NCBI GenBank assembly: GCA_006176705.1
Contig: QRFJ01000382.1
Coordinates: 372,001 to 436,000, forward strand
Direction of reading: 5' to 3'
From: Cocos nucifera
Taxonomy: Eukaryota > Streptophyta > Magnoliopsida > Arecales > Arecaceae
Length of the DNA stretch: 64,000 bases
In this document: in pieces, positions 23,211 through 33,397 of the stretch
Numbering within the stretch: position 1 is the first letter of the stretch
Layout of the letters: the number at the start of each line of letters is the position of its first letter
Notes under the pieces: generated by a model
Databases searched by the model: none
Told to the model about the DNA's origin: nothing
The model's input: only the letters and a program-made list of their open reading frames with translations
Position numbers and translations under genes: made by a program

Positions 23211-24252
23211 ACAAAAGATGATCTAGTTTTAACTCCATGAGATGGATCATCTATTATTAATTTCTTAGGATGATTATGATCATACCTTCATTCCTTTGGT
23301 AAGTTAGATGTACCTTGATCATCTTGAGATTATGGCAATACTTTTTCAACTTCTTGCTCTTTGTCTTCTTTTTCTTGAGAGGGAGTATCTTCAAGTGATG
23401 ATATATCCTTTATTTTTTTTTCTAGAATTTTTGTATTCACATCAAGCTCTTATTCTCTTATTTTAAGAGAATTAGTTTCATCAAAAATAATATGCATGGA
23501 TTCTTCCACAATCAATGTTCTTTTATTGATTACTTTATATGCTCTACTATGTGATGAATATCCTAGAAAAATTTCTTCATCTGATTTTGTATCAAACTTT
23601 CTTAGCTTATTTTTATCATTTATAAGAATAAAACATCTACATCCAAATATTTTAAAATATGAAATATTTGATTTCTTTTTTTTATAGAGTTCATATGGAG
23701 TTTTTTTTAAGATTGGTCTAACTAGAGCTCTATTTAGCACATAGCATGCGGTGTTAATAGCTTCTATCCAAAAATATTTTGGAAGGTTGCTTTCATAAAG
23801 CATGGTTCGTGCCATTTCAATCAATATCCTATTCTTTCTTTCTACCATACCATTTTGTTGAGATGTCTTAGGTGCTGAAAAGTTATAATTGATTCCATTT
23901 TTAAAACAAAAATTTTAAAATTTTTGATTTTCAAATTTCATTCCATGATTATTTCTTATATATAAGATATTGCATTCTTTTTCTTTTGTTATTTTGTTAA
24001 ATAGATCAATAAACATATCAAAAGTACTATCTTTATGTGATAAAAATAAAATCCATGTATATCTTGAAAAATCATCTACTATAACAAAGCCATATCTTTT
24101 TTCTCCAAGACTAGTAGTTGAGATAGGTCCAAACAAATTCATATAAAGTAGTTCTAGAGGCCTAGTAGTTGAAACAATATTTTTGGATTTGAAAGAGGAT
24201 TTTGTTAATTTTCTAAGTTGGCATGCTTTGCAAATTTTATCCTTTTCAAAAT
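23211..24252 (-). pseudogene. Sirevirus integrase
   Basis: On the minus strand the catalytic core begins with MNLFGPISTTSLG (24142), where the D of the usual D-L-F-G-P is lost from the frame start. The second catalytic site reads YIRNNHGMKFEN (about 23960), where RSDHG is usual, so the catalytic Asp has become Asn. The third site, MVERKNRILIEMART (23848), keeps Glu. The C-terminal part contains KTPYELYKKKKSN and FKIFGCRCFILIN. Integrase would insert the cDNA and make the 5-bp duplication. The N-terminal part is in broken frames. An acidic linker to RT follows (23450-23211). Confidence 0.85.
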
Positions 24253-24790
24253 TTATTTGGATAACCCTTTTACTAAATCAAGTTTAATTAATCTTGCTAG
24301 TGATTCCATACTTGTATGACCTAATCTATTATGCCAAATCCAACTTGATTCATTTAGTTTAGTATTTATAGCAACAAGACATTTAATATTCTCATTTCCA
24401 AGTTTATCAAGATTAACAATGTAAATATTTTCATATCTTTTTCCTATGAATTTGATGCTTTCATCTAAAGAACTAGTTACAATGCAATGAGATGATTTGA
24501 ATGAAACATTAAAATCCTTATCACAAAGTTGGCTTATGCTAAGTAAGTTATGCATTAGTCCATTAACATACAAAATATTTTTTATGCTAGTAGAGGGTGT
24601 TATCAAAATATTATCGAGACCAATGATTTTTTTTTTACCATTCTCTCCAAATATGACAACACCTCCATCTTTAGCTTCAAGAGAGATAAATTATGATTTA
24701 TCTTCCGTCATGTTCCTCAAGCATCCGCTATCAAGATACCACATTTTTTTAGCTCTTACGGATGCTAAGCACATCTACACAAGCAATCAA
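24253..24790 (-). pseudogene. Sirevirus protease and GAG-pre-integrase domain
   Basis: On the minus strand near 24750 the frame reads MWYLDSGCLRNMTED, a copia protease active site (D-S-G). It is followed by a glycine-rich stretch and by LYVNGLMHNLLSISQLCD (24570-24515). The pre-integrase part ends WIWHNRLGHTSMESLARL (about 24345), with the histidine of the zinc-binding region. The protease would process the Gag-Pol polyprotein. A stop near 24690 and shifts interrupt it. Confidence 0.82.
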
Positions 24791-26263
24791 GTGAACTTAG
24801 GTACCCAAGCTAACTTGGATCCTTTAGGGTTAGCATAAATGGTTCCTTTGAGAATCCAAACTTGTGTTACTTTTGATTTGCTTGAATTAAAGATTTTGCA
24901 TTCAATAAATTTATGTCTAATTTTATTACATTTGTAACATGTGATGCTTCTACCATAACTATGAAATTTTGAATATACATTCTTTAGTGATTTTTGCTTT
25001 CTTGATGGATCATACCCTATACTGGCTTTATCGAAGATCATTTTTTGATTTTCAATTATAGTTTGTAGATTTTTAGAGCTTAGCATATATCTATCTACTA
25101 TGAATCTTAATCTTACCACTTCATCTTATAAGGATACAATTTTTTCATTTGATTCATTTAGATTGCCTTATATTTTCTTCATATTTTCTTCTATTTAAAC
25201 TTTATCTATTTTTAAGGATTGATTCTCTTTTCTTAGTTTCTTATTCTTATAAGATAGTTTTTAAAATTAAAAAGTAAATCATTAAAAGCTTCATACAATT
25301 TCTCAAATGTAAATTCAAAAATTGAATCATTGTTTACCTCATCTTCCAATGCCGTAAGACAAAGATTGACTTTTCTTCTCTTAGACATTTTTCTTCACTT
25401 GAAAAAGTCGTTACTCCTTGTTCTTTTAATACTTTCTTCCTTGATTTCTTTGAGCTCTTCTTTAATAATGGACAATCCATTCAAAAATATTCAGGCTTCT
25501 TACATTCAAAACAAGTGATTTGATCTTTCTCTTTTTCTCTTTCTCTTTCTTTGCTACCTTCGCACTTGCTGAAATTTCTTTTCCTTGGTTCAAACTTCTT
25601 TCTTTCTTTCATGAATTTCTTGAACCTTCTAGTAATTAGTGCTATTTCTTCATCATCCTCCAAGTCTTCTTCGGAGTCATTTTCCTCTTCATACATGGCA
25701 ACAGCTTTGAATGCTATGCTCTTCTTTTTCTTCACTTCCTCTTCTTGTCTTTAGTTCATGTTTAGCTCATGGGTCATGAGTGACCCAATTAACTCCTCCA
25801 ATATAAGAGTGTTTAAGTCTTTCGCCTCTTGAATGGCAGTCACCTTTGGCTCCTAATTCTTTGGCAAAGACCTAAGAATTTTACGCACAACATCGCTGTT
25901 AGTATAATCTCTTCTAAGACTTTTTAAATCATTTAAAATATCAGTCAATCTAGTGAATATTTCAGTTATGATTTCATGTGGTTCCATTTTAAATAACTCA
26001 TACTTATATACCAACATATTTATCTTTGATTCCTTGACGTGATTAGTACCCTCATGAATGACTTCAAGTCTATTCTAAGTTTCTTTGATAGATGAGCATG
26101 TTGATATTCTATTAAACTCATTAGCGTTCAAAGCACAATATAAAATATTCTTTGCTTTGGCATTAAGTTGAGCTTTCTTCTTATCATGTTCATCCCAATC
26201 CTTTTCAGATTTTGGGATGGACACTCCATCAACCATGATTATAGGTGTGTGAGATCCTAACAT
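24791..26263 (-). pseudogene. Sirevirus gag with two zinc knuckles
   Basis: The start ATG at 26263 opens MLGSHTPIIMVDGV and an acidic/basic N-terminus. The capsid-like part (26075-25740) can be read across frames, with KNWEPKVTAIQEA and LTHELNMN. A first zinc knuckle begins ITCFECKKPEYF (25520-25481) and loses its last Cys at a stop. A second, complete CX2CX4HX4C knuckle, CYKCNKIRHKFIEC, lies at about 24945. After it come VWILKGTI and LAWVPKFT, the basic WVPK repeats seen in Sirevirus Gag. Gag would form the particle and bind RNA. The middle (25480-25120) is badly frameshifted. Confidence 0.85.
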
Positions 26264-26471
26264 TATGACATTTCACATATCATAATCTTATGCTTGGATG
26301 AATATTCTCATTCATGCTTTTCAATAGATATAGTTAATCCCATTGAATAGCGGGGTCTATTGGTTGATTGTCCCTCAACCAATGAAGTCCCAATTGGGGT
26401 TGTTATTTAATCTTTAGCTCTTTAATAGTTTGATCAACAACTAATATTAGAGCATCTACTCTGATACCACT
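26264..26471 (-). promoter_or_regulatory. Sirevirus short leader and PBS
   Basis: ACTCTGATACCA at 26458-26469 is the complement of TGGTATCAGAGT, a Met-type PBS two bases inside the 5' LTR. The leader to the gag ATG is only about 200 bases, unlike the nearly 2 kb leaders of the Angela-like elements here. Confidence 0.85.
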
Positions 26472-27943
26472 TGTTGCCCAAGGATGGCTTCCCAAGACAA
26501 GGGATGAATTGGGTATTTTAAAATTTAGCTTAAGATATGAGCAATTTAAACTAATCAAGGGCTTAAATGAAATAAGCTATGTAATGTGTAGTGAATAAAA
26601 GTAATAAGGTAGAAATACACAATCACAAATACAATAATTTTATAGTGGTTTGACACCAAACTCAACACCTACATCCATTCTCTAAGTAAACTACTTAGAA
26701 ATTCAACTATAATCATTTAGCTTGATTACAGTCCGATTGTTTTACTTGGGCTCATAATTCAATCTAGTTGATTTTGATCTTGGCTTACCAATCACAACCA
26801 TACAATGATTATTTTTTCAGCCTAACAATCAACTCCGATTGATTTTGTTCTAGGCTTACCAATCTAACCTTACAACATTCAACTCTAGGCTTGGACCAAT
26901 CCAAGTTTCTCACTTCAAAAAACTTGAAATAGAAAAAAGAGTACAATAAAATTAAAACAAACTCAATGAAGCTTATGAGAAGAAAATCTGGGAAGATATG
27001 CTTGATGGGTTGATTTCTTCTCTTAAATACTTGAGGAAAGTAGATAGTAATCTTCAATAGCAATGCCCTGACTTCTCTTGGATTGAGGATGTTGGAAGGA
27101 CAAATATTTGTCTAGATGTCACTCCTTTCTTTTCAAAATATTTCTTACACACTTGAATATACTGAAAAACTATTTGGAAGCTCTTTTTACAAGTTTAAAA
27201 GTCTCTTCTCTTGTCCTAAATATTTTCTAAAGTATCTCTGAGGTTTTCCACCATTATAGTAAGTTAGAAGGGCTTCTAGAAGTGATCTAGCCATTGAAAG
27301 ACCGAAAATAGCCATTAGAAGGCATATGGAGTGAAAAGCTGTGGAACTGAAAAATAGCCATTACAGGCACTGGACTGGCTTAGTTTTTAACTAGGTCGGC
27401 TCTGTCCAGATTAGGTCAGCTTAGTTTTCAACTAGATCAGCTTAGTCTCAGAGATCTCAAAATATCTATTTCTATCATTTTCTATTTTCTGAGACTGGGA
27501 TGACTACTTTTCTAACTGGGTCGACCTGGTTGTCACTAGATCGGCTTAGTTATAAACTAGATCAGCTCAGTCCCCTAGGTCATGAAAAATTTTGCTTTCT
27601 ATCCTTTCTATCTTTTGCTTTCACTAAGACTAGGTCGGCCCAGTTTGCTTGTCATGCATGCCAAAGATCATTTGTATTTCTTCCTTCTCTAAATTTCTTT
27701 GTAGGCTAGACTTGTTATTTTTATCTTAATTTAATGTTCATTATAATCTCTTAAAAGAAGTATCCACTTTAAAATATCTTCTCTAAAATCTTGAGTGATA
27801 AGTCTTTACTTAGATGAATGAGAATACTTGGTGTTTGTGAGCTCTTGAAATTTACAGCTATACATCCTCACAAATAATGTTAGTAATTTAATAATCTATA
27901 CTCAAATACTTTTTTTATCATCAAAATCAATCTAGGATCAATA
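26472..27943 (-). mobile_element. Sirevirus 5' LTR, uninterrupted
   Basis: 1472 bp, from TGTTGCCCAAGGATGG to AGGATCAATA. It is followed by the TSD AAATC. It supplies the empty-site sequence for the inner copia (GTTGTCACTAG near 27519). It contains repeats of a GGCTCAGTTTTAACTAG-type phrase (27375-27560). Confidence 0.9.
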
Positions 27944-27948
27944 AAATC

Positions 27949-28662
27949 AGTATGATGGGTTTAGATGCTCCTAGACCAGCCTATTAATGATCTCCCTTAA
28001 TCTGACTTAGTAAAGCCAGTTGGAGGATTATGACAAGCTAGTTCATCAAGCCTTTTCTCTTCTTTAAATCAAATCAATTAAATCCTCTAAAATTATTAGG
28101 TTCTTAAAATAAAATAGTTATGGTGATAACTAGATCATAGCCTCCCATTTAGTGGATGATAATGAGTCCATTAGTTGGATAATCATTGGAGGCCTAAAGG
28201 CCTGGTGCTTATCGAGTAATGAAATTATCATTCATAATATGATTTCTTGGCCACGACTTTTTAAAGGTGGGTAGGTTGACCAACCAAAGTTAGCTTAGTT
28301 ATTTATCGATTAGATGGACTAATCATGGTCATGTTAATGGTTGGACCTAACTGGACCTTTTCAAGAGAAGCCAAAACCTACAGATTAGGGATTGGGGGAA
28401 AATTAAATTACTAAAAATTATTTAGAGAAATAATTGGTTATGAACCTATCCTTAGATATACATGGATTGACCAACCAAAGTTGGGCTTGTATGCAGTCTA
28501 TGTGGATTCTAGTACCCACTAAGAAATTAGGATAATTCCTCGAATTAGAGATAGAGGCTATCAATTCGAATAAAATAGTGGGAGAACCTTTTGATTAAAG
28601 TCCAAATCTTTAGGTTTAATAAATCAATTACTAATTTAATTTTGGTTTTTCTTTGTATAGAT
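27949..28662 (+). other. Level-2 copia leader, second half
   Basis: It resumes the leader cut at 7355 and matches, in reverse complement, the leaders near 13920-14650 and 53400-54160. It includes CTCCCACT-like and AGTCCATTAG phrases and ends shortly before the gag ATG. No gene. Confidence 0.75.
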
Positions 28663-29111
28663 ATGGCCACTTTCCTTTTACTTCGATCATTATTAGACAA
28701 TGATAAGCTGGTGGGACCTAATTTTGGTAGCTGGTACTGTGAGTTGAAGATTATCCTAGAGCATGAACGGATCTTGTACGTGTTGATAAATCAGTACCTA
28801 AGGAGCCAACTGCAAATGCATGTGAGTCAGTCAAAGATACTTATCAAAAGTGGCTTAGTAAACGAACCATGGTGTGCTGTGTTATGCTGGTGGCTATGAG
28901 TGATGAGTTCGGTCACAAGTTTGAGAAAACTCAGCCAAAAGACATGCTTCAAGTGTTGAAGGAGTCCTTTGGTATATCCAATGACGTTGAAAGGTACAAG
29001 ACTAGTTGTGCCATCTTTAAGGCTAGGATGAGGGACGGAGCTTCAGTCACTAATCATGTACTATACATGATCAAGCTGATGGAGCGTTTGAGCAAGCTCG
29101 GCTTTTTCTTA
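28663..29111 (+). pseudogene. Level-2 copia gag, N-terminal part
   Basis: ATG at 28663 opens MATFLLLRSLLDNDKLVGPNF, then GSWYCELKIILEHE, the usual N-terminal copia (UBN2-type) gag motif. The frame shifts near 28800 and resumes at 28869 with AMSDEFGHKFEKTQPKDML and then DVERYKTSCAIFKARM and MERLSKLGFFL. Gag would form the particle. It is cut at about 29111 by the Tat LTR; the zinc knuckle and pol are not in the window. Confidence 0.85.
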
Positions 29112-29625
29112 TGTTGGAGATAAACTAGATTTTGATGAAGTTCTGCTAGATGTCTGATCTCTAGGTAATCCAACCTAGTGGCGATGGCCATGGCTGGGCT
29201 CCAACCAGTAAAGGCCTTCAGGTTCTAGTTCACTCTGACATGGCCGACCTTCAACTCATGACCGCCAGGTGATTCTCTCAGCTATGCTGATCAACTCCAG
29301 AATCCATAAGATGTTATGAGTCTCGTTTGCATGGGCTTGAATAGTAAAGGCAATTAGGTTCCTTTGCCATAAACAAATGATCCTCTCCAGTCGAGCTCCC
29401 CTCAGATGAACTTGAATAGTGAGATTAGTCACTTGAGCAGTTGAAGCGCCGAGGTTTCACCCCCTGGGTAGTCTAGCTTGGTCAACTTGAAAGCTGGCCG
29501 AACTTCTTTTCTACTAGATCTTCCTCAAATCGAGTATCGCTATCACCATCGAATCTCATCTCGAGTCTCCAACCGATAGAACCTACCCCAGATAAATTTT
29601 TATGCTTTATCTTGAACTCCTCTAG

Positions 29626-29805
29626 GACTTCTCCTTTCGTTGAATTTCTCCATCAGTCGAACTCCTACCAGACTTCTTCTTTCATTGAACTTCTCCATCA
29701 ATCAAACTCCTATCGGACTTCTCCTTCCATCAAACTTCTCCTATAGTCAAACTCCTATCAGAATTCTCCTTTTGTTGAACTTTTCCATCAGTCAAATTTC
29801 TTTCA
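29626..29805 (+). repeat. Four 45-bp tandem repeats in the Tat LTR
   Basis: Four consecutive 45-base units begin at 29626, 29671, 29716 and 29761 with GACTTCTCCTT or close variants. They continue with a TTGAACTTCTCCATCAGTC core and end CTCCTATCA. A partial unit follows at 29806. Because 45 is a multiple of three they keep a chance open frame (29640-29828). Confidence 0.9.
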
Positions 29806-30166
29806 GACTTCTCCCTTTAGATGCCTAAGGGACTCTACCCGGTCGAGCTTCCTCTAGACTCTCTCAATAGAATCCCTTCCATACCCCTCCTAGCTACCTA
29901 AAAGAACCTCCACACTTACTCTTGATATACCAAATAATAGTCAAGGCATGGTCGATCTTGAGAACACCAGAACTTCTCTAGAATAATAGTAACTATGAGC
30001 TCTTCACCGCCTGCAGCTATCCCATCCGAACCTTGGCTGTTAAGTCCCAACAGATTGGCACGTCATGACAACCGATACCATCCTTCATAATAAACCCCAC
30101 GTGGCCCCAAACGGCCCACTACTAGATGGTTACGGCTGTCACCATCAGTTTATTATGGGCTTCATC

Positions 30167-30173
30167 TATATAA
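30167..30173 (+). promoter_or_regulatory. Probable TATA box of Tat LTR
   Basis: CTATATAAGAGACCC about 230 bases before the LTR end is a good match to a plant TATA box and would place transcription start near 30200. Inferred from sequence only. Confidence 0.6.
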
Positions 30174-30402
30174 GAGACCCTTCAGATATGCTTTCTTCTC
30201 TAAGCTCTCATCTTCTACCTTAAAACTTTGCTAAAAGCTTGTATGAATAATCCATTTCTATTGGCCGAAAGAGTCGATTTGATCATCGGAGTGTCTTGTC
30301 GGAGCCACCAATCCCAACTCCAGACAAGGTCACTGGTGGCAACCTCGTCTTCTCTGACTCTAGCCTTAAATCTAGTGTCAACTAAATTTTGCATCAACAG
30401 AA

Positions 30403-30420
30403 TTGGCACTAGAGGAAGGG
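30403..30420 (+). promoter_or_regulatory. Tat primer-binding site
   Basis: TTGGCACTAGAGGAAGGG lies three bases after the LTR end. Plant Tat-type elements commonly have TTGGCGCTAGAGGAAGGG there (from memory), so one CpG appears to have decayed. I do not assign the tRNA. Confidence 0.65.
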
Positions 30421-30475
30421 TCATCTGTTGATCTCTTAGTCTTATAGCCTTTCTTGTTCGATTATTCTTGGAAAG

Positions 30476-30932
30476 ATGCCTCCTAGGAAAGCTTCGACTC
30501 AATGATCAACCATCTCTATAGCCAGATCTCATCCTGATCTACCCACCCCTATTTTATCTCCAGCATCTCGAACTCCATCAACAGCAATGGTGGATGTAGA
30601 ATAGTTCAACCTGCTGATTCAGTAGATCTGGGGCCTCACTAAAGTAGTGCAAGCCATGCAGCAGCAACCTCCAGCATCGGTCTGACCAGAGTGGCTCTCA
30701 TCAAAATCCTAGGATCCAGTCTTGGGGTGATCGGCTTGGGCGAGTCAGCATGTAACTTCCAGAAAAGGAAAGCAGAGGGTGGAGAGCCCTTGCTCTAATC
30801 ATGATTCAACCCCTAGGAAAACTTTACCCCTATTCTACCAGAAGATTGTGGAGACCACAATCATGAGGACCTCCTGGATCAAAAATTATAGGAGATGAAC
30901 GGGCAAATCAAGGAACTCCACCATGCTCCCCC
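30476..30932 (+). pseudogene. Tat gag, N-terminal part
   Basis: ATG at 30476 gives MPPRKAST and then a stop. The frame continues with Pro/Ser-rich sequence (PTPILSPASRTPS) and several stops, as expected for the variable N-terminus of a Tat gag. It is interrupted after CTCCCCC at 30932 and resumes at 58216. Confidence 0.65.
30928..30932. repeat. Target-site duplication CCCCC, left copy (level-4 copia)
   Basis: CCCCC before TGAAGAAAATCG and again at 58211-58215 after TTTTCAACA. The flanks rejoin a Tat gag. Confidence 0.8.
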
Positions 30933-32760
30933 TGAAGAAAATCGAGCAGGGTTTTTAGCATGCATTTTTGAAATTTTTTTGAATAAAATAGTAGTAGAAG
31001 TAAATATTAGTCAAATATTGACCTACTGCATGCATTGATCTAATCAATTTAAATTCTAATCAAGATCTAGACATGCTAATATATAATTTAAAATTTAAAT
31101 ATGATCGATCAGCAAATTGAATCTGTTGATCAATACAAATTCATAACTCGATACCTATGATTGGGTAGCTGATCACCATAATCTGAATCCATCGAATAAT
31201 ACTCTGATATTGCACCACAGTCGAACATATGTCTAGCTTCTATGATTGGTCCACACGGAGCTCCTAGTCTCGATCAATCCTATTGGAGTGCTAGCTCCTT
31301 GCTGGGACCTTCAAAGGCTAATCATGATCGATCCAATCGATCATCTTCTTTCTGATCTCTTAGATACTTTAGAAAATCAAAATATATGCTTTGGAGGATG
31401 ATGAAGTGGTGTTCCAAATTTGGTGGTGATCCGATGCTCACAACATTCGATCTCTCCACCCGAATCCAGATTCCCAAGTCTTAGGTTTCAGTCGGCCCAA
31501 AAATCCTAACGCACTAAAAACCCTCTCATGCCCACTCTATGTGGAGTTATTCCATGAAACAAGTTTTCATGGAAAGAAGACTTTTGAATCTATAAACCCT
31601 ATTTAGATTATATCTAAAAATTGGATGCTCTTAGGTACAAAAATTAGAAGAGAATAGAGGCATGAAGGAAAAATAAAGTGTTGTAGGACTCTACTCACCT
31701 TCACTCCAAGATTTTTTTTCATCCAAAACCAAAGCTCAATTACTTTCAAATTTTTTTCATAAAAAGATAACCTCATCAGCTTCACATGCAAAAATTATCA
31801 TAATTTATTGCATGAAAAATAAGTGAAAATTTCATGTGGAGTGGATAGGTTAAGATTGGTTGAACTAGTTTCAACCAACTCCAAGTATTTGAATTTAAAT
31901 GCGATCTTATCCTTTTCCAATGACTCATCCAAGAGGATGATGAGCAGAAGGACTCTCCTTCTGCTCGCCCTCAATCTGAAATCACTCAAAAAAATGTGCG
32001 ACAAAAGATAGGTAGGCATGGAGAATAGATAAGGAAGAGATTAGGTTTTTCAAATTTCAAACCAACCAAGTTGAATTCAAAATTCAACTTAGTTTGAACT
32101 GGTCCAACCCTTGGACCAAGTCAAAGACAGAAGAGAGGAAGGGTGCACATTCATTTCTGTATGAGAAATCTCATGCAAAAATTAGTAGAGGGCATGGGTC
32201 AAGGTGGAAAAGTCAAATATGGTGGGCTCTAGGGAGAATTTAAATTCAAATCTTATTTGACTAGGTCCTAATTGGTTTCAACCAAACCAATTAATTTAAA
32301 CCAATTAGATCAGGCTTAACCCAACCAAATTAGGCTTAATTCAAACGAACAAAATTTTAATTAAATTATAAATTAATTAGATCTATGTTTTGATCAAATC
32401 AGGATCAAATCTTTCTTAGAGATTAGGTCATCTCATGACCTGATCGGATCAAACCCAATCGAATCAAATTCAATTGGACTCGATCAAATCCTCATCGCTC
32501 AATCAAATTAAGCTAATCAGCAATCGAATTGCTAATTAATCCTTCAAAAATATTAGAGTCCCAATTGGGTGGGTTATCGGGCATTAGAGTTCCGTCAACA
32601 TGAAACTCCTAAAGAGTTTCAATCCAGTGGGACTCTTGAACCCAGTGTCCCAAATGAATTGAACTTGCAATCATAGAGTCCCAGACTAGTGGGACTCGAG
32701 AGTTCCAAATGAGTAAGACTCAAAGTTTCAGTCCACTAGGACTCTTGGTCATAATGTTCC
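30933..32760 (-). mobile_element. Level-4 copia 3' LTR, part 1
   Basis: It aligns with 55162-57160 of the 5' LTR, except that it has only one copy of the 166-bp unit duplicated there. It is cut at GTTCC (32756-32760), one base different from GTCCC at 49017-49021, the duplication of the level-5 element. Confidence 0.85.
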
Positions 32761-33397
32761 TGATAAGAAATGCGATGTTATTGTTAAGACACCATGTTTA
32801 TCAGTTTAATCTGACTTCTTAAAATAATTAAAAATATGTAGATAGCAGTAAGTTAGATCAAATCCATAGGGAAGGTAGTATTTTAGATTTGAAATTTTTG
32901 ATTTTTGAAAAAAAAAAAAAAGATTTGGATTTTAGAATCAAAAGTGAAGTCGAAAATGAAAATTAAAAGATGCAGAAATTTAAATTTAGTACTAAGATCT
33001 ACTAGTTAGATCTTTGCATCTACTTATAATAAAATAAAAAGTTATAATTAAAGTATAGAAATTAAATTATAATAAAAATAAAGAGCATGAAATTAAAGAA
33101 CATAAAAATAAATATTATATTAAAAAAGTTCATAATTTAAATACATAAAAAAATAAAAAAAATAAAAATAAAATAGGCTGATCTCTAATCTTGGATCGGC
33201 ATTGATAGAAAGATGGTGTAGAAGCCTAGCTCTTCTTCTCAGCATTCGTTGCCTCGAAGCAACCATTAACCCAAAGCCTGGCTTCATCCTGTACCAAAGT
33301 TTTCCTCTAATCAGATCCCTTGATTTCTAGAGGCATGGTGTCCTTTTTATAGAGCTAGGAGTGCTGGAGAGTTTCTTCTAGGCAATGTGGGACTAAG
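32761..33397 (-). mobile_element. Level-5 3' LTR, part 1
   Basis: It starts TGATAAGAAATGCGATG and aligns with 47450 onward (TGATAGAAACGTGATG). It is cut at CTAAG by the level-6 copia. It contains an A-run near 32910-32922 and AT-rich AAATAAAAATA tracts (33030-33180). Confidence 0.85.
33393..33397. repeat. Target-site duplication CTAAG of level-6 copia
   Basis: CTAAG precedes TGAAGGAAAATCC here and follows TATCTAACA at 42020-42024. The uninterrupted LTR copy at about 48075 reads GGGACTGAGGAGCTC, so the target is confirmed with one base difference. Confidence 0.88.

Larger units (their letters stand above)
7356..27943 (-). mobile_element. Sirevirus (Ty1/copia, SIRE/Maximus-like) with additional ORF
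   Basis: A minus-strand element with a 1472-bp 5' LTR (26472-27943), a Met-type PBS, gag with two zinc knuckles, PR, INT, RT and RNase H, an additional ORF in the env position, a purine tract and a 3' LTR (7356-8417 plus 19003-19414). Removing the inner copia leaves about 10 kb. The Sirevirus call rests on the phrase TTTGTCATCACCAAAAAGAG before the 3' LTR, the WVPK-type gag repeats, the VDDLVFGAT active-site context in RT and the extra ORF. All frames carry stops or shifts, so it is dead. The first 60 bases of the two LTRs differ at six positions, counted by eye. Confidence 0.9.
3654..29111 (+). mobile_element. Level-2 Angela-like copia element, 5' part, interrupted
   Basis: A + strand element made of a 5' LTR (3654-6146), a Met-type PBS, a long leader and the start of gag. 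The Sirevirus at 7356-27943 splits the leader, and the two halves join cleanly once that insert and one AAATC copy are removed. The gag is truncated at 29111 by the Tat element. PR, INT, RT and the 3' LTR are not in the window, unless they lie beyond 64000. Confidence 0.8.
29112..30399 (+). mobile_element. Tat 5' LTR
   Basis: The ends TGTTG (29112) and CAACA (30399) form inverted repeats, giving 1288 bp. The right end is fixed by the PBS. The left end is where homology to copia gag stops, so it is less certain by a few bases. It carries 45-bp tandem repeats and a TATA box. Confidence 0.75.

Noticed and set aside
24497..24838. 113-codon + strand frame opposite the Sirevirus protease/gag
   Set aside because: It is the shadow of the minus-strand frames that carry protease and WVPK motifs; no similarity of its own.
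29640..29828. 62-codon open frame with a 15-residue repeat
   Set aside because: It comes from the 45-bp tandem repeats of the Tat LTR; no start context and no family.
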